64,000 nucleotides of DNA, taken from assembly GCF_000960765.1 (NCBI RefSeq), contig NZ_JYNH01000003.1:49376-113375 (forward strand). Reading direction: 5' to 3'. Shown piece by piece: positions 34,963 through 43,398 of the stretch; the stretch's first letter is position 1; each line of letters begins with the position of its first letter. Both the position numbers and the translations under genes were made by a program. A model generated the notes under the pieces. The model saw nothing but the letters and a program-made list of their open reading frames with translations. It made no database searches and had not been told where the DNA came from. Source of the DNA: Desulfosporosinus sp. I2 (lineage in GTDB: Bacteria; Bacillota; Desulfitobacteriia; Desulfitobacteriales; Desulfitobacteriaceae).

Positions 34963-35598
34963 TTATGCCACGAATGCTTTTGCTATAACTGCAGCAGATG
35001 CAGCATCAGCTGCAAAAGCATCAGCACCGATCATATCTGCAAATTCTTGAGTTATAGGTGCACCACCGACAATTATCTTAACTTGGTCCTTCAAACCAGC
35101 CTCAATAATTGCAGCTACTGATTTCTTTAAAGATGGCATTGTTGTTGTTAATAATGCTGAAAGACCAACAAGGTTACAATCTGGATTTGCTTTAATCGCA
35201 TCGATAAATTTTTCTGTTGAAACGTCAACACCTAAATCAATTACAGCGTATCCGGCACTTTCAACCATCATAGCAACAAGGTTTTTACCGATATCGTGCA
35301 AGTCGCCTTCTACCGTACCGACAATGAATTTACCAAGCACAGTAGTCTGGCCGCCAGCTAAATGCGGTTTTAAAAGTTCCACACCTTCTTTCATGGCACG
35401 AGCAGCTACGAGCATTTCTGGAACATAAATTTCATTGGCTTTAAATTTTTCACCCACAATGCCCATTGCATCAATCATTCCTTGATTTAAGATATCGATG
35501 GGTTTAAACCCTTCTGCTAATGCTTCTTCTACGAGACCTCTCATAATTTTTTTCTTACCTAATTCAATTGCTTTCGAGATTTCTTGAATTTTAGACAT
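34963..35598 (-). CDS. Corrinoid (methyl-carrier) protein, cluster B
   Basis: The 211-residue protein has helical cap and B12 domain, with cobalt-ligand motif GDLHDIGKN (His at about residue 101), then DLGVDVSTEKF and LSALLTTTMPSL. The ATG at 35596-35598 is used because GGAGGGG stands six bases upstream; an in-frame ATG five codons earlier overlaps it. It lies between the methyltetrahydrofolate methyltransferase and the URO-D methyltransferase, giving a complete methyl-transfer trio. A decayed relative lies at 38039-38345. Confidence 0.92.
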   Translation of the reverse strand: MSKIQEISKAIELGKKKIMRGLVEEALAEGFKPIDILNQGMIDAMGIVGEKFKANEIYVPEMLVAARAMKEGVELLKPHLAGGQTTVLGKFIVGTVEGDLHDIGKNLVAMMVESAGYAVIDLGVDVSTEKFIDAIKANPDCNLVGLSALLTTTMPSLKKSVAAIIEAGLKDQVKIIVGGAPITQEFADMIGADAFAADAASAAVIAKAFVA

Positions 35599-35665
35599 CT
35601 TAAACCCCTCCATTTATGCTAAGCACATTAATTTTTGATCACTTTCTAAACTAAATTAAAGCTTG

Positions 35666-36475
35666 TTAAGCTTTTGGCAAAGCTCCAATTAAGCCTTCTC
35701 TAAATGCTGAGATATATTCTAAGCAGTATTCATCTTCTTCCAATAACGCTTTTGCAGCAAATATCATGCCCAACAAATCTCTGTTTGTAGGGTCCATGAT
35801 CGCACTATCCATACCGGCGTTCAAGGCTAAAACCATAAAGGCTTGGTTAATCAATTTGCGTGCAGGTAATCCAAATGAAATATTGCTTAAGCCGCTTGTC
35901 ACATGGATCGTTGGATAGCGTTTCTTTATTTCTCTTGCACATTCTGCAAAGGTGGTTAAAGCAGTTTCCTGAGTAGACAGGGTCTCCACCAATGGATCAA
36001 TATGCAAGCGTGACGGATCAATATTGAACTCTTTTGCCCTCTTCATAATAGTTTCAAAGACTTCTAAGCGTTTTTCCACAGAATCAGGAATCCCCTTGCC
36101 ATCACATAGAAGTGCTACACATTCCCATTGAGTATTAGCGATAACAGGGAATATTACATCTATTTTATCCCCTTCCATAGATACAGAGTTGACCAAACCT
36201 GTTTTTTTGCAAAAGGGTAATGCTGCTACACAGGAATATGGACTTGGACTGTCAACACAGATTGGTACATCAGTAACTTCCTGTATTAAATCGATCAACC
36301 ATTTCATCGTCTCGACTTCGAATTCTACTTCTACCGATGCACAAACGTCAAGATAGGTAGCACCTGCTTCAGCTTGTCTTTTAGCGCAATCACGAATAAA
36401 AGCTTCATCCTTTTCTCGAATGGCTTTGGCCATCGATGGAATAGAACCGTTTATTTTCTCACCTATAATAATCAT
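35666..36475 (-). CDS. Methyltetrahydrofolate:corrinoid protein methyltransferase, cluster B
   Basis: The 269-residue protein is a paralogue of the 1432-2244 gene product (MIIIGEKINGSIPSM start; TYLDVCAS; CVDSPSP; VTSGLSNISFGLP; DSAIMDP). It passes methyl groups from the cluster B corrinoid protein to tetrahydrofolate. An AAGGAGGAG site lies about 13 bases before the ATG, a little far. It follows the MFS transporter gene after a terminator-like hairpin, so the transporter may be more, or differently, expressed than the enzymes. Confidence 0.9.
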   Translation of the reverse strand: MIIIGEKINGSIPSMAKAIREKDEAFIRDCAKRQAEAGATYLDVCASVEVEFEVETMKWLIDLIQEVTDVPICVDSPSPYSCVAALPFCKKTGLVNSVSMEGDKIDVIFPVIANTQWECVALLCDGKGIPDSVEKRLEVFETIMKRAKEFNIDPSRLHIDPLVETLSTQETALTTFAECAREIKKRYPTIHVTSGLSNISFGLPARKLINQAFMVLALNAGMDSAIMDPTNRDLLGMIFAAKALLEEDEYCLEYISAFREGLIGALPKA

Positions 36476-36513
36476 TTGTTATCTATTTCTCCTCCTTAGG
36501 ACTTTTTAAAAAC

Positions 36514-36548
36514 TAGCCCCTTCCGTAAACCTGATACAAAAGGGGCTA
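36514..36548 (-). terminator. Hairpin with T tract between MFS and methyltransferase genes
   Basis: Arms TAGCCCCTT and AAGGGGCTA are followed on the - strand by GTTTTTAAAAAG. It probably causes partial termination inside cluster B. Confidence 0.7.
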
Positions 36549-36579
36549 ACTTGAAGTACCATACTGGTGTTTGGAGAAC

Positions 36580-37953
36580 CTAAGCCGAAATCTCCTCAAG
36601 TACTTTTCCTTTGGTTTCTTCGCCTAAGATCCCAACGACGAGTGCCGCAGCCACAAAACAAGCAGCTCCAAGTGCAAATACCCCAGACTGTCCTGTTCTT
36701 GGCAAAATTATTGCCACAATGGATGGACCTAAAAGTGATCCTAACCTACCGACTGCCGAGGCGAAACCAGAGCCAGTTGCCCTCGACCTAGTAGGATAGA
36801 GTTCCGGAGTATAGGCATATATGGCTGACCACATACCAAAAAGAAAGAATTGCATACATAAACCGTAAATAATTAGAGTGGTAAGAGTTGTCGCTGTCCC
36901 ATAGAAGTAGGCTGAAACTGCACAACCCAATAGCACCGTGATAATTGTTATTTTACGCCCTTTAGATTCTATAAAATAAGCAGCGGTAAAGAATCCCGGG
37001 ACTCCAGCAAGTGAAATAATGATAGTGTAGAAGACTGATTTAGTTACCGAGTAACCTGCCTGCTGCAGAAAGGCTCCTAGCCAAGTCGTTATCCCATAGT
37101 AACCTAGTAAGGCAAAGAACCACAAAGACCAGACCATAATGGTTCGTTTAGCATATCCTGGTGCCCAAAGTTCCAAGAAAGAAAACTTGTTTGCATGTGC
37201 CGCCGCTACGGATTGACCTATATTTTGGACAGGTGGCAGTTCTCGCCCTAAGGATTTCCTTACCCCCTCCTCAAAGCCCAGCATAACCTTATTGGCCTCT
37301 TCGTGTCGTCCAACGGTGTCTAACCAACGGGGGGATTCTGGTACAATACGTCTAATTATGAGTACAAAGATCGCTGGAATCCCTTCACAAGCAAATACCC
37401 AACGCCAACCGCCTACCGGCAAGATGAAATAGGCTAACAGCCCTGCCGCGATGAAACCAATGGGCCAAAAACCTTCCAGTAACGCAATATAACGTCCGCG
37501 ATTCTTAGCTGGGATAAATTCAGATACTAAAGATTGTCCGATCGGAAACTCCATACCCATTCCAAATCCTAATAGAATTCTACCGATGGCTAGCATTTCA
37601 ACATTTTGAGAGAGTGCACAGATGAAGCTGGCAGTCCCCCAGAGTACCATACTATACTGGAAAACAATCTTACGTCCAAATCGGTCAGCGAGCATTCCTG
37701 CAATAGCGGCTCCTAGAAACATTCCTAAGAAACTCGCGCTTGAAAGCAGTCCTGCTTCCACTGTAGATAAATTAAAATAAGTCTTTATGGATCCTAAAAC
37801 AAACGTTAACATGCCTAAGTCCATTGAATCAAAAAACCAGGCTGTTGCTATGATATAAAAGATCTTTCTTTGATAAGAGGTAAGTGGCAGTCGTTCCAAC
37901 CTTTGAGGTATACTGAAATTTTTCCCATAAATACTTTCTATAGGTTGTGCCAT
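36580..37953 (-). CDS. MFS transporter (aromatic acid/sugar porter-like), cluster B
   Basis: The 457-residue, 12-helix transporter has MFS motif A twice (MLADRFGRKIVFQ; FIESKGRKI) and the family-type PESPRWLDTVGR after helix 6. Relatives include niacin/aromatic-acid:proton symporters. Its position first in cluster B, directly downstream of a sigma-54 promoter and a corrinoid pseudogene, suggests it imports the methylated substrate used by the cluster, for example a methoxybenzoate. The substrate is inference. Confidence 0.85.
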   Translation of the reverse strand: MAQPIESIYGKNFSIPQRLERLPLTSYQRKIFYIIATAWFFDSMDLGMLTFVLGSIKTYFNLSTVEAGLLSSASFLGMFLGAAIAGMLADRFGRKIVFQYSMVLWGTASFICALSQNVEMLAIGRILLGFGMGMEFPIGQSLVSEFIPAKNRGRYIALLEGFWPIGFIAAGLLAYFILPVGGWRWVFACEGIPAIFVLIIRRIVPESPRWLDTVGRHEEANKVMLGFEEGVRKSLGRELPPVQNIGQSVAAAHANKFSFLELWAPGYAKRTIMVWSLWFFALLGYYGITTWLGAFLQQAGYSVTKSVFYTIIISLAGVPGFFTAAYFIESKGRKITIITVLLGCAVSAYFYGTATTLTTLIIYGLCMQFFLFGMWSAIYAYTPELYPTRSRATGSGFASAVGRLGSLLGPSIVAIILPRTGQSGVFALGAACFVAAALVVGILGEETKGKVLEEISA

Positions 37954-38038
37954 CTCTTAATGCCCTCCATTTTCTATTCTATTTAGAAAGATTCCCACAC
38001 TTGTCAATGCCTAATTATTACTAAACCTACCATTTATG

Positions 38039-38345
38039 CTAAAGTATTATTGCTTTTGTTTCCGCCTTACCAGCATCTGAAGCGAAGAAATCGAAGCGTA
38101 TAAGCGAATTTCCGAGTGCCTCCTACCGCTATATTAATCTGTTTGCGAAGACATGCTCGTCTGCAACCTGAAACGTCTTCCCCATAAAGCCATAATCGCA
38201 CTCATCCTAGACGGAAATTCAGTTTATGCTCTGCCTCAACGAATAGATATGGTATACAGACTAGTTTTTACCGATGTCCTGAAGGTCTCCTTTGACCATT
38301 CCTACGATAACCGGTTCGCCAACTACGAACAATGTCTTTCCTCCT
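38039..38345 (-). pseudogene. Decayed corrinoid-protein gene
   Basis: On the - strand 38345-38270 reads GGKTLFVVGEPVIVGMVKGD followed by LQDIGKN and a stop; this is the core of a corrinoid protein with the cobalt-ligand His changed to Gln. Further on, in another frame, the C-terminal pattern FDFFASDAGKAETKAIIL ends at a stop at 38039-38041 and aligns with GADAFAADAASAAVIAKAF of the intact cluster B protein. The N-terminal cap and the middle are missing. It lies between a sigma-54 promoter and the MFS gene, as a first gene of cluster B would. Confidence 0.75.
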
Positions 38346-38454
38346 AACCTTCTCAGAGTATTTTCTCGATGTTCTGATTTGATTTTAGTATTTTTTGATA
38401 TGCAAGCTCCTTTCATTATTTCTTAACAATTATTTATTTATCATCTTGATCTTT

Positions 38455-38470
38455 TGCAATTATTGTGCCA
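38455..38470 (-). promoter_or_regulatory. Sigma-54 promoter of corrinoid cluster B
   Basis: On the - strand the sequence TGGCACAATAATTGCA matches the -24/-12 consensus TGGCAC-N5-TTGCW exactly. It reads toward the corrinoid relic and the MFS gene and is next to a gene for a sigma-54 activator. Upstream activator sites could not be identified by eye. Confidence 0.8.
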
Positions 38471-38479
38471 ATCAAAAAA

Positions 38480-38515
38480 ATCAGAGTATTCGGCACTTTG
38501 CCAAAATACTCTGAT
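38480..38515 (-). terminator. Terminator of the sigma-54 activator gene
   Basis: Arms ATCAGAGTATT and AATACTCTGAT with inner GGCA/TGCC pairing are followed on the - strand by a run of seven T. It ends ten bases before the sigma-54 promoter, insulating the two units. Confidence 0.85.
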
Positions 38516-38653
38516 CACAAAAGTAATCACTCTTTTAGAACTAACTATCCAGAAAAGCAACCGTCACCCCCATTCTTGGACGTTTTAGTACTGATTCATA
38601 TTGTGTTCACTACGATTCGATAAATGATCAATTTCAGGTTCCCTTACTTATAT

Positions 38654-40381
38654 TTACAACTTATTCACCGAAATGTTATACTTCTTCATTTTCTTAACCA
38701 TACTAGACTGACTAATTTTCAGAATAGCTGCAGCCTTTCGAGTACTTCCCGTTGTACGGTATGCCTCAGCAATCAACTGATGCTCCTCACTTTCTAAGCA
38801 AGCTTGTAAAGAGGTGATATCTTTAATTGGCGGCTTTAATGACCTAAGGGAAGTCTCCGTTAAAGCATTAATCCCTATACAATCTTCACGATAGGTGACA
38901 ACTAAGCGTTCAATGGTGTTTTCTAGTTCCCTAATATTTCCTGGCCAATCATGTTCCAGAAAAACATCCATTACCTCTGGGTGAATCCATTTTTGATAGC
39001 CATACTTTCGATTAAATTTCCCTATGAATTCCGCGACAAGGGAAAGGATATCTGCTTTGCGCTCTCTTAAAGGTGGAATAACAATGGGGACTACATTTAA
39101 CCTGTAATATAGGTCCTCACGAAACTCTTTTTCTTTAACCATGACTTCCAAATCCCTATTTGTGGCCGCAACAATTCTTATATCGAGCAAAATAGGCTTC
39201 TTGCCACCTATTTTGGTTATTTCTTTGTCCTGAATTGCACGAAGAACCTTGACTTGCAAATCAAGAGAAAGTTCCCCAACTTCATCAAGAAATATCGTAC
39301 CACCTTGAGCTAGCTCAAATAAACCTGCTTTCCCCTCCTTTAGCGCTCCAGTAAAGGCACCCGCTTCATAGCCAAAAAACTCCGATTCGAGGAGATTTGG
39401 CGGAATTGCCCCGCAGTTAATTTTTATAAAGGGTTGCTTAGCTCGTTTGCTGGCACGATGGATTAATTGAGCGATAAGTTCCTTACCAACGCCGGTCTCC
39501 CCAAGAATTAAAACATTTGAATCCACGTTGGCAACATGATAAGACATTTCCAACTTCTTTTGCATTTTCGGATCTTTGGTAATGATTTGCTGAAAAGACT
39601 GTTTTGAACGCAAATGTTCTAGTTCATGGAAATACTTATCCCTTATTTGTTCGCTTTCAGCCAATTTCCCCTTTAATTCATTTAATTGAGAAACATCGCG
39701 GACAGCAGTTACTACATAAGAAATGTTCCCACGGTCGTCAAAGACTGGGTTACCGCTCATCAAAAGATCCTTACCGTTTCTTACATCCATTACATTTACC
39801 TGAGATCGCCGCTCCAACACCATTTCTGTAACCGATTTGTTCATGTAGCCTTGCTTTAAAAGATCTCGTACGTGTTTCCCGACAAACTCCTTTGCGATAA
39901 TTCCCGTCATATGTTGATAGGCGTTATTAGCACGAACAATGATGCCTTGAGCATCAGCCACAACAATTCCATCATCTAAAAAATCGATCACATCATCTAA
40001 GCGTTTATTAATAGCTTTAAAAGTATCCAATTGGTGAGATAGTACTTCGAATTCGGAAATATCTTGAAAGATAGCAACCGCGCCAATGATCTTATTTCCC
40101 CGCCGGATTGGACTTCGGTTCGCAATAATAGCTCGGTCATTAATATCCATACGTTGGTTATGTTCTTCCGTTCCCTTCTCCATAACTTGGACTAACTGTG
40201 TATTGGATATCACCTGCTCAATCTGAGCTCCTAGTGCTTGGGCTTGAGGGATATTAAGGACGATTGAGGCTGCTTTATTAAAAATAATAACTTCTCTGTT
40301 TAAGTTGATGGCAATAATACCGTTGTGCACAGATTCAAAAATCTCTTGCCAATCCCCAACGTTCATTTCGAGACTCATCAT
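38654..40381 (-). CDS. Sigma-54-dependent activator with two PAS domains
   Basis: The 575-residue regulator has two N-terminal PAS domains (about 10-120 and 125-235), a AAA+ domain with Walker A GETGVGKE, the sigma-54 contact loop GAFTGA (in EAGAFTGALKEG), Walker B TIFLDEVGEL and an R-finger region, and a Fis-type HTH (RKAAAILKISQSSMVKKMKKY). There is no receiver domain, so it senses a small ligand or redox state via PAS. It lies upstream of cluster B and most likely activates the promoter at 38455-38470. Confidence 0.92.
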   Translation of the reverse strand: MMSLEMNVGDWQEIFESVHNGIIAINLNREVIIFNKAASIVLNIPQAQALGAQIEQVISNTQLVQVMEKGTEEHNQRMDINDRAIIANRSPIRRGNKIIGAVAIFQDISEFEVLSHQLDTFKAINKRLDDVIDFLDDGIVVADAQGIIVRANNAYQHMTGIIAKEFVGKHVRDLLKQGYMNKSVTEMVLERRSQVNVMDVRNGKDLLMSGNPVFDDRGNISYVVTAVRDVSQLNELKGKLAESEQIRDKYFHELEHLRSKQSFQQIITKDPKMQKKLEMSYHVANVDSNVLILGETGVGKELIAQLIHRASKRAKQPFIKINCGAIPPNLLESEFFGYEAGAFTGALKEGKAGLFELAQGGTIFLDEVGELSLDLQVKVLRAIQDKEITKIGGKKPILLDIRIVAATNRDLEVMVKEKEFREDLYYRLNVVPIVIPPLRERKADILSLVAEFIGKFNRKYGYQKWIHPEVMDVFLEHDWPGNIRELENTIERLVVTYREDCIGINALTETSLRSLKPPIKDITSLQACLESEEHQLIAEAYRTTGSTRKAAAILKISQSSMVKKMKKYNISVNKL

Positions 40382-40417
40382 TTTCGTCCTTTCTTAGTAC
40401 CATCCTATTTTCATTGA

Positions 40418-40445
40418 TTTTAGCCCGCCAATCGCGGAGCTAAAA
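40418..40445 (-). terminator. Hairpin at the end of the UvrC-like gene
   Basis: Arms TTTTAGC and GCTAAAA with internal CCGC/GCGG pairing lie at the stop codon of the UvrC-like gene. The T tract is short. Confidence 0.5.
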
Positions 40446-40446
40446 C

Positions 40447-41568
40447 TTAATCTTTTCTAAGCGAGCCATCAGCAGATTCTCCCGATGTAATCCGGTTAAT
40501 AATCTTTAGGACTGTGGCATCTAACCTAGCTGTTTCACCATTCAGTCTTGTAGATGGTATCCAGAAACTAACGATCCTTTGTCGATTCTTTTTTAGATAA
40601 GAGTAGATAATTTGTGCTTCATCAATATCATGCTGTTTCAATCTTTCCATGTCACTTTTTGCAGTCACAAACTTATCCCTGATCATCTGTTTTAGGGATT
40701 GCCTTAACTCCGTACTATCTGTCATTACATTATTAAACACTTCTCGATAAAGAAGTTTATTCCCTTTGATCAAGAAAAATTTAGCATGTCCTTCGTCCAT
40801 AAATTCAACCGCTAGGATATTCCTATTTTTATTTGAGGATTGAACTAATCGCTGTTTTCCAATGACATGTCGAATTCCTAAATAATACTCTCGATATTGG
40901 GCTGCCCTTTCAAATTGAGTATTCTCAATAGCCATATCGATCCTTTTAGAAAGTTCCTGAACAACAGCCATATCATTCCCGTTTAAAAGCTGTCGGATAT
41001 TTTCAATGTGAACCCTATATTCCTCAGGACTTACCTGCCCACTACAAACACCCAAACAAGTACCCAACTCCCTGAACAGACAGCCATTAACCCGTTTTAC
41101 TAATCCTGGGCTAGTACATTTTCGTATAGGATAGAATTCATTCAGGTATCGTATTGTCATCTCAACCCGATTAGGACTGGTAAAAGGGCCAAAATATAAT
41201 CCGCCATCATCAGCTTTCGTCTTAACTTTCGTAACCTTTGGGTATTGCTCAGCCGGTATTTTTATATAAACATACTTTCGATCATTTTTCATCTGTTTGT
41301 TATATCTAGGCTGAATTTCCTTGATTAGACGACATTCTTCAACAAATGCGTCCAATTCGGTATCTGTCACTAAATAATTAAACGTATGGATATTATGGAT
41401 CATTTCGGCAACTTTTGGGACCCTGTCCTTTTGGTTTTTAAAATATTGGGAAACCCTGTTCTTGAGATTCTTCGCCTTACCGACATAAATTATATTCCCC
41501 AGTGAATCGAACATACGATAGACACCTGGTCTTTGTGGAAGTTGCTTAAGCAGTTCATTCAAGTCCAT
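40447..41568 (-). CDS. UvrC-like GIY-YIG nuclease, short form
   Basis: The 373-residue protein contains the UvrC N-terminal GIY-YIG nuclease (GVYRMFDSLGNIIYVGKAKNL, catalytic-type Arg in KNRVSQYF), the Cys-containing segment CLFRELGTCLGVCSGQVSPE and a UVR/UvrB-binding motif (IDMAIENTQFERAAQYRE), and stops there. Classical UvrC is near 600 residues, with an RNase H-like nuclease and HhH tail that are absent here. It resembles Cho-like or clostridial short UvrC homologues. It is not obviously truncated at the DNA level: a clean stop and hairpin follow. Confidence 0.82.
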   Translation of the reverse strand: MDLNELLKQLPQRPGVYRMFDSLGNIIYVGKAKNLKNRVSQYFKNQKDRVPKVAEMIHNIHTFNYLVTDTELDAFVEECRLIKEIQPRYNKQMKNDRKYVYIKIPAEQYPKVTKVKTKADDGGLYFGPFTSPNRVEMTIRYLNEFYPIRKCTSPGLVKRVNGCLFRELGTCLGVCSGQVSPEEYRVHIENIRQLLNGNDMAVVQELSKRIDMAIENTQFERAAQYREYYLGIRHVIGKQRLVQSSNKNRNILAVEFMDEGHAKFFLIKGNKLLYREVFNNVMTDSTELRQSLKQMIRDKFVTAKSDMERLKQHDIDEAQIIYSYLKKNRQRIVSFWIPSTRLNGETARLDATVLKIINRITSGESADGSLRKD

Positions 41569-41660
41569 ATAATACTCCGCTACATTTAGTTCTTGTACTT
41601 ATTTTATTATATTATACGTTTTTGTTCATCATAATTCGACATTTGATTCCAACACATAAT

Positions 41661-41700
41661 TAGAGGACCGATTCCAAAGGTTATTGGAATCGGTCCTCTA
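41661..41700. terminator. Strong symmetric hairpin after the rubrerythrin gene
   Basis: Perfect 17-base arms TAGAGGACCGATTCCAA and its complement surround AGGTTA, ten bases after the rubrerythrin stop. T tracts are absent, but the stem is very stable. Confidence 0.6.
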
Positions 41701-41710
41701 AGAACTAGTT

Positions 41711-42139
41711 TTATTTGAAGTACCTATTAAGCAGGCCTTTAAAGGCTGCTCCGTGCCGTGCTTCATCCTTACACATCTCATGAACAGTATCATGGATGGC
41801 ATCATAGTTTAGCTGTTTTGCTTTTGTAGCAATATCTTTTTTACCCTGACAGGCACCGAATTCTGCTTCCACCCTCAACTCTAAATTCTTTTTAGTATCT
41901 GCACAGACAACTTCACCTAGTAACTCCGCAAACTTAGCTGCATGATCCGCTTCTTCAAATGCTATCCGCTTATAAGCTTCTGCTATCTCGGGAAAACCTT
42001 CTCGATCCGCTTGACGGCTCATTGCGAGATACATTCCGACCTCTGTGCATTCACCCATAAAGTTTGCTCTTAAGCCTTCAAGTATTTCAGCATCAACGCC
42101 CTCGGCAACCCCAATTTTGTGTTCATCTGCCCACTGCAT
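41711..42139 (-). CDS. Rubrerythrin-type di-iron protein (ferritin-like domain)
   Basis: The 142-residue protein is a ferritin-like four-helix bundle with di-iron ligands in [39 protein letters not shown] and [14 protein letters not shown]. It reduces hydrogen peroxide in anaerobes using electrons from rubredoxin-like donors. In relatives an N-terminal rubredoxin domain and this domain form one chain; here the rubredoxin part is a separate ORF whose TAA overlaps this ATG (TAATG). There is no independent ribosome binding site, so translation is probably coupled. Confidence 0.88.
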   Translation of the reverse strand: MQWADEHKIGVAEGVDAEILEGLRANFMGECTEVGMYLAMSRQADREGFPEIAEAYKRIAFEEADHAAKFAELLGEVVCADTKKNLELRVEAEFGACQGKKDIATKAKQLNYDAIHDTVHEMCKDEARHGAAFKGLLNRYFK

Positions 42140-42255
42140 TATGCCATCACTTTCTCCATGAATTTCTCCCTAGGAGACTTACAATGCGGACACTGTTCCG
42201 GCGCTTCATTCCCCTCAAATACATAGCCACATACTGAACATATAAATTTTTTCAT
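42139..42255 (-). CDS. Rubredoxin-like 38-residue protein coupled to rubrerythrin
   Basis: The short ORF encodes [20 protein letters not shown] followed by [18 protein letters not shown]: two CxxC knuckles for an Fe(SCys)4 centre. An AGGGGG ribosome binding site lies eight bases before the ATG at 42253-42255. The stop codon shares one base with the rubrerythrin start. The family normally has it fused N-terminally to the rubrerythrin domain, so this is either a natural split with translational coupling or a one-base frameshift. Confidence 0.8.
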   Translation of the reverse strand: MKKFICSVCGYVFEGNEAPEQCPHCKSPREKFMEKVMA

Positions 42256-42422
42256 GTATAACTGCCCCCTAAAAAATTATTAACCTTATGTATGTATTTT
42301 ATAATAATTTTAATAGAAAAGCAATTGTAAATTAGTAAATATTTAAATTTATTTTTTAAATACTTTACACGCACTAGTCAATTAATTTCCATCAAGGAGA
42401 AAACTTTTTCATCTATCTCTTC

Positions 42423-42935
42423 CTACACATTCAAATCTCTACTCTTATAAAATACATAAGTCACCTTAAATAATCCTGCAATAATCACAACAGACAGAAT
42501 AACATAAACAGGTTCAAACCCACGGGTGTACATGTTTTTCGCGTCAAAATATTTAAAGGGTGTAAGGTATTTAAGCATATCTATTCGGCTATTCAGATCG
42601 ATCGCAATTGATAACATAAATGTGAGCAAAAGTATTCCTGTAGCCATGGATGCAGCAGTCTTAGGATGCTTACTAATAGCGGCTATGGCTGTCCCGATAA
42701 ACAAAAATATAAGTTGTAAGATCAGCATTCCAACCATCAATTTTGTTATATCACCCATCACCGCTTCTCCTTTACTATATCTTTGTACCAAAAGAATTGA
42801 GGAGACCAAGGTTACAAGATTAAAGATTAAGAGATTGAGCAACGATGCAAGCAGCTTTGAGGTAATGATCTTACTTCTGGAAATAGGTTTTAAAAACAAA
42901 AACTCTGCAGTTTTATCCCGTAATATCCATTTCCA
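42423..42935 (-). pseudogene. 5'-truncated ABC-2 type permease gene
   Basis: The open frame encodes the C-terminal part of an ABC-2 permease (RDKTAEFLFLKPISRSKIIT, then four hydrophobic helices) but has no start codon: a TAA precedes TGG AAA TGG at about 42935. The first membrane helices and the expected ATPase gene are missing. The next gene upstream is pgaD with its terminator, so the 5' part was lost by deletion. Homologues export antibiotics, copper-related or unknown substrates. Confidence 0.7.
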
Positions 42936-42965
42936 TTAAAATCCTAATGAGAAAAATAAATCGAA

Positions 42966-42995
42966 AAACCGCCATTCTTCGCAGATTGGCGGTTT
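42966..42995 (-). terminator. Terminator of pgaC-pgaD
   Basis: Arms AAACCGCCA and TGGCGGTTT are followed on the - strand by TTTCGATTTATTTTTC. The hairpin overlaps the pgaD stop codon. Confidence 0.75.
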
Positions 42996-43398
42996 AGACG
43001 ATCGTCTTTTCTAGAATAATTATTCTATCATTTTGCATAGATTCTACAACTTCAAGCGATAAATTAAAATACTCGGCAATCCCCTCAATCGTTATATAAT
43101 CCGGGAATTTTCTTCTTTTCAAATGCGCATACCTTTTAAAATTGTATCTTCCCCAACCATACATGATTAAAAACCCTAATAATGAAATCACAATTGTAAT
43201 TATAAGTGTATTAATTGTACGATAAATACTTCCCAGTATAAATAATTGTTTATAAAAGTTTGATAAATTAAAAATCCAGATTAGCAAAGATAATATTATT
43301 TGAACTATATACCCTAGCATAAACAACCAACCAATAACTGTTATGAATTTCTCAATGACTCTAATATACTTTTTTTGAAATCCATCGATTATATTCAT
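42994..43398 (-). CDS. pgaD: PgaD-like accessory protein of poly-N-acetylglucosamine synthesis
   Basis: The 134-residue protein has two membrane helices (about 15-43 and 62-85) followed by a charged cytoplasmic tail (YGWGRYNFKRYAHLKRRKFP). This matches PgaD-type partners of the PgaC synthase, which with PgaC form the c-di-GMP-responsive exopolysaccharide synthase in Proteobacteria. It overlaps the pgaC stop by four bases (ATGA). Assignment leans on size, topology and context. Confidence 0.7.
   Translation of the reverse strand: MNIIDGFQKKYIRVIEKFITVIGWLFMLGYIVQIILSLLIWIFNLSNFYKQLFILGSIYRTINTLIITIVISLLGFLIMYGWGRYNFKRYAHLKRRKFPDYITIEGIAEYFNLSLEVVESMQNDRIIILEKTIV

Larger units (their letters stand above)
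37954..38653. other. 700-base region with pseudogene, promoter and terminator, no intact gene
   Basis: From left to right this holds the corrinoid-protein relic (38039-38345), a sigma-54 promoter (38455-38470) reading leftwards and the terminator of the sigma-54 activator gene (38480-38515). An open frame on the + strand at 38153-38347 is antisense to the relic and not credible. The rest is AT-rich. Confidence 0.6.

Noticed and set aside
38153..38347. A + strand open frame of 64 codons
   Set aside because: It is antisense to the corrinoid-protein relic, has no ribosome binding site, and the reverse strand explains the sequence better.
42939..42960. A restored start for the ABC-2 permease upstream of 42935
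   Set aside because: A stop codon in frame and the pgaD terminator lie directly upstream, so the gene is truncated.
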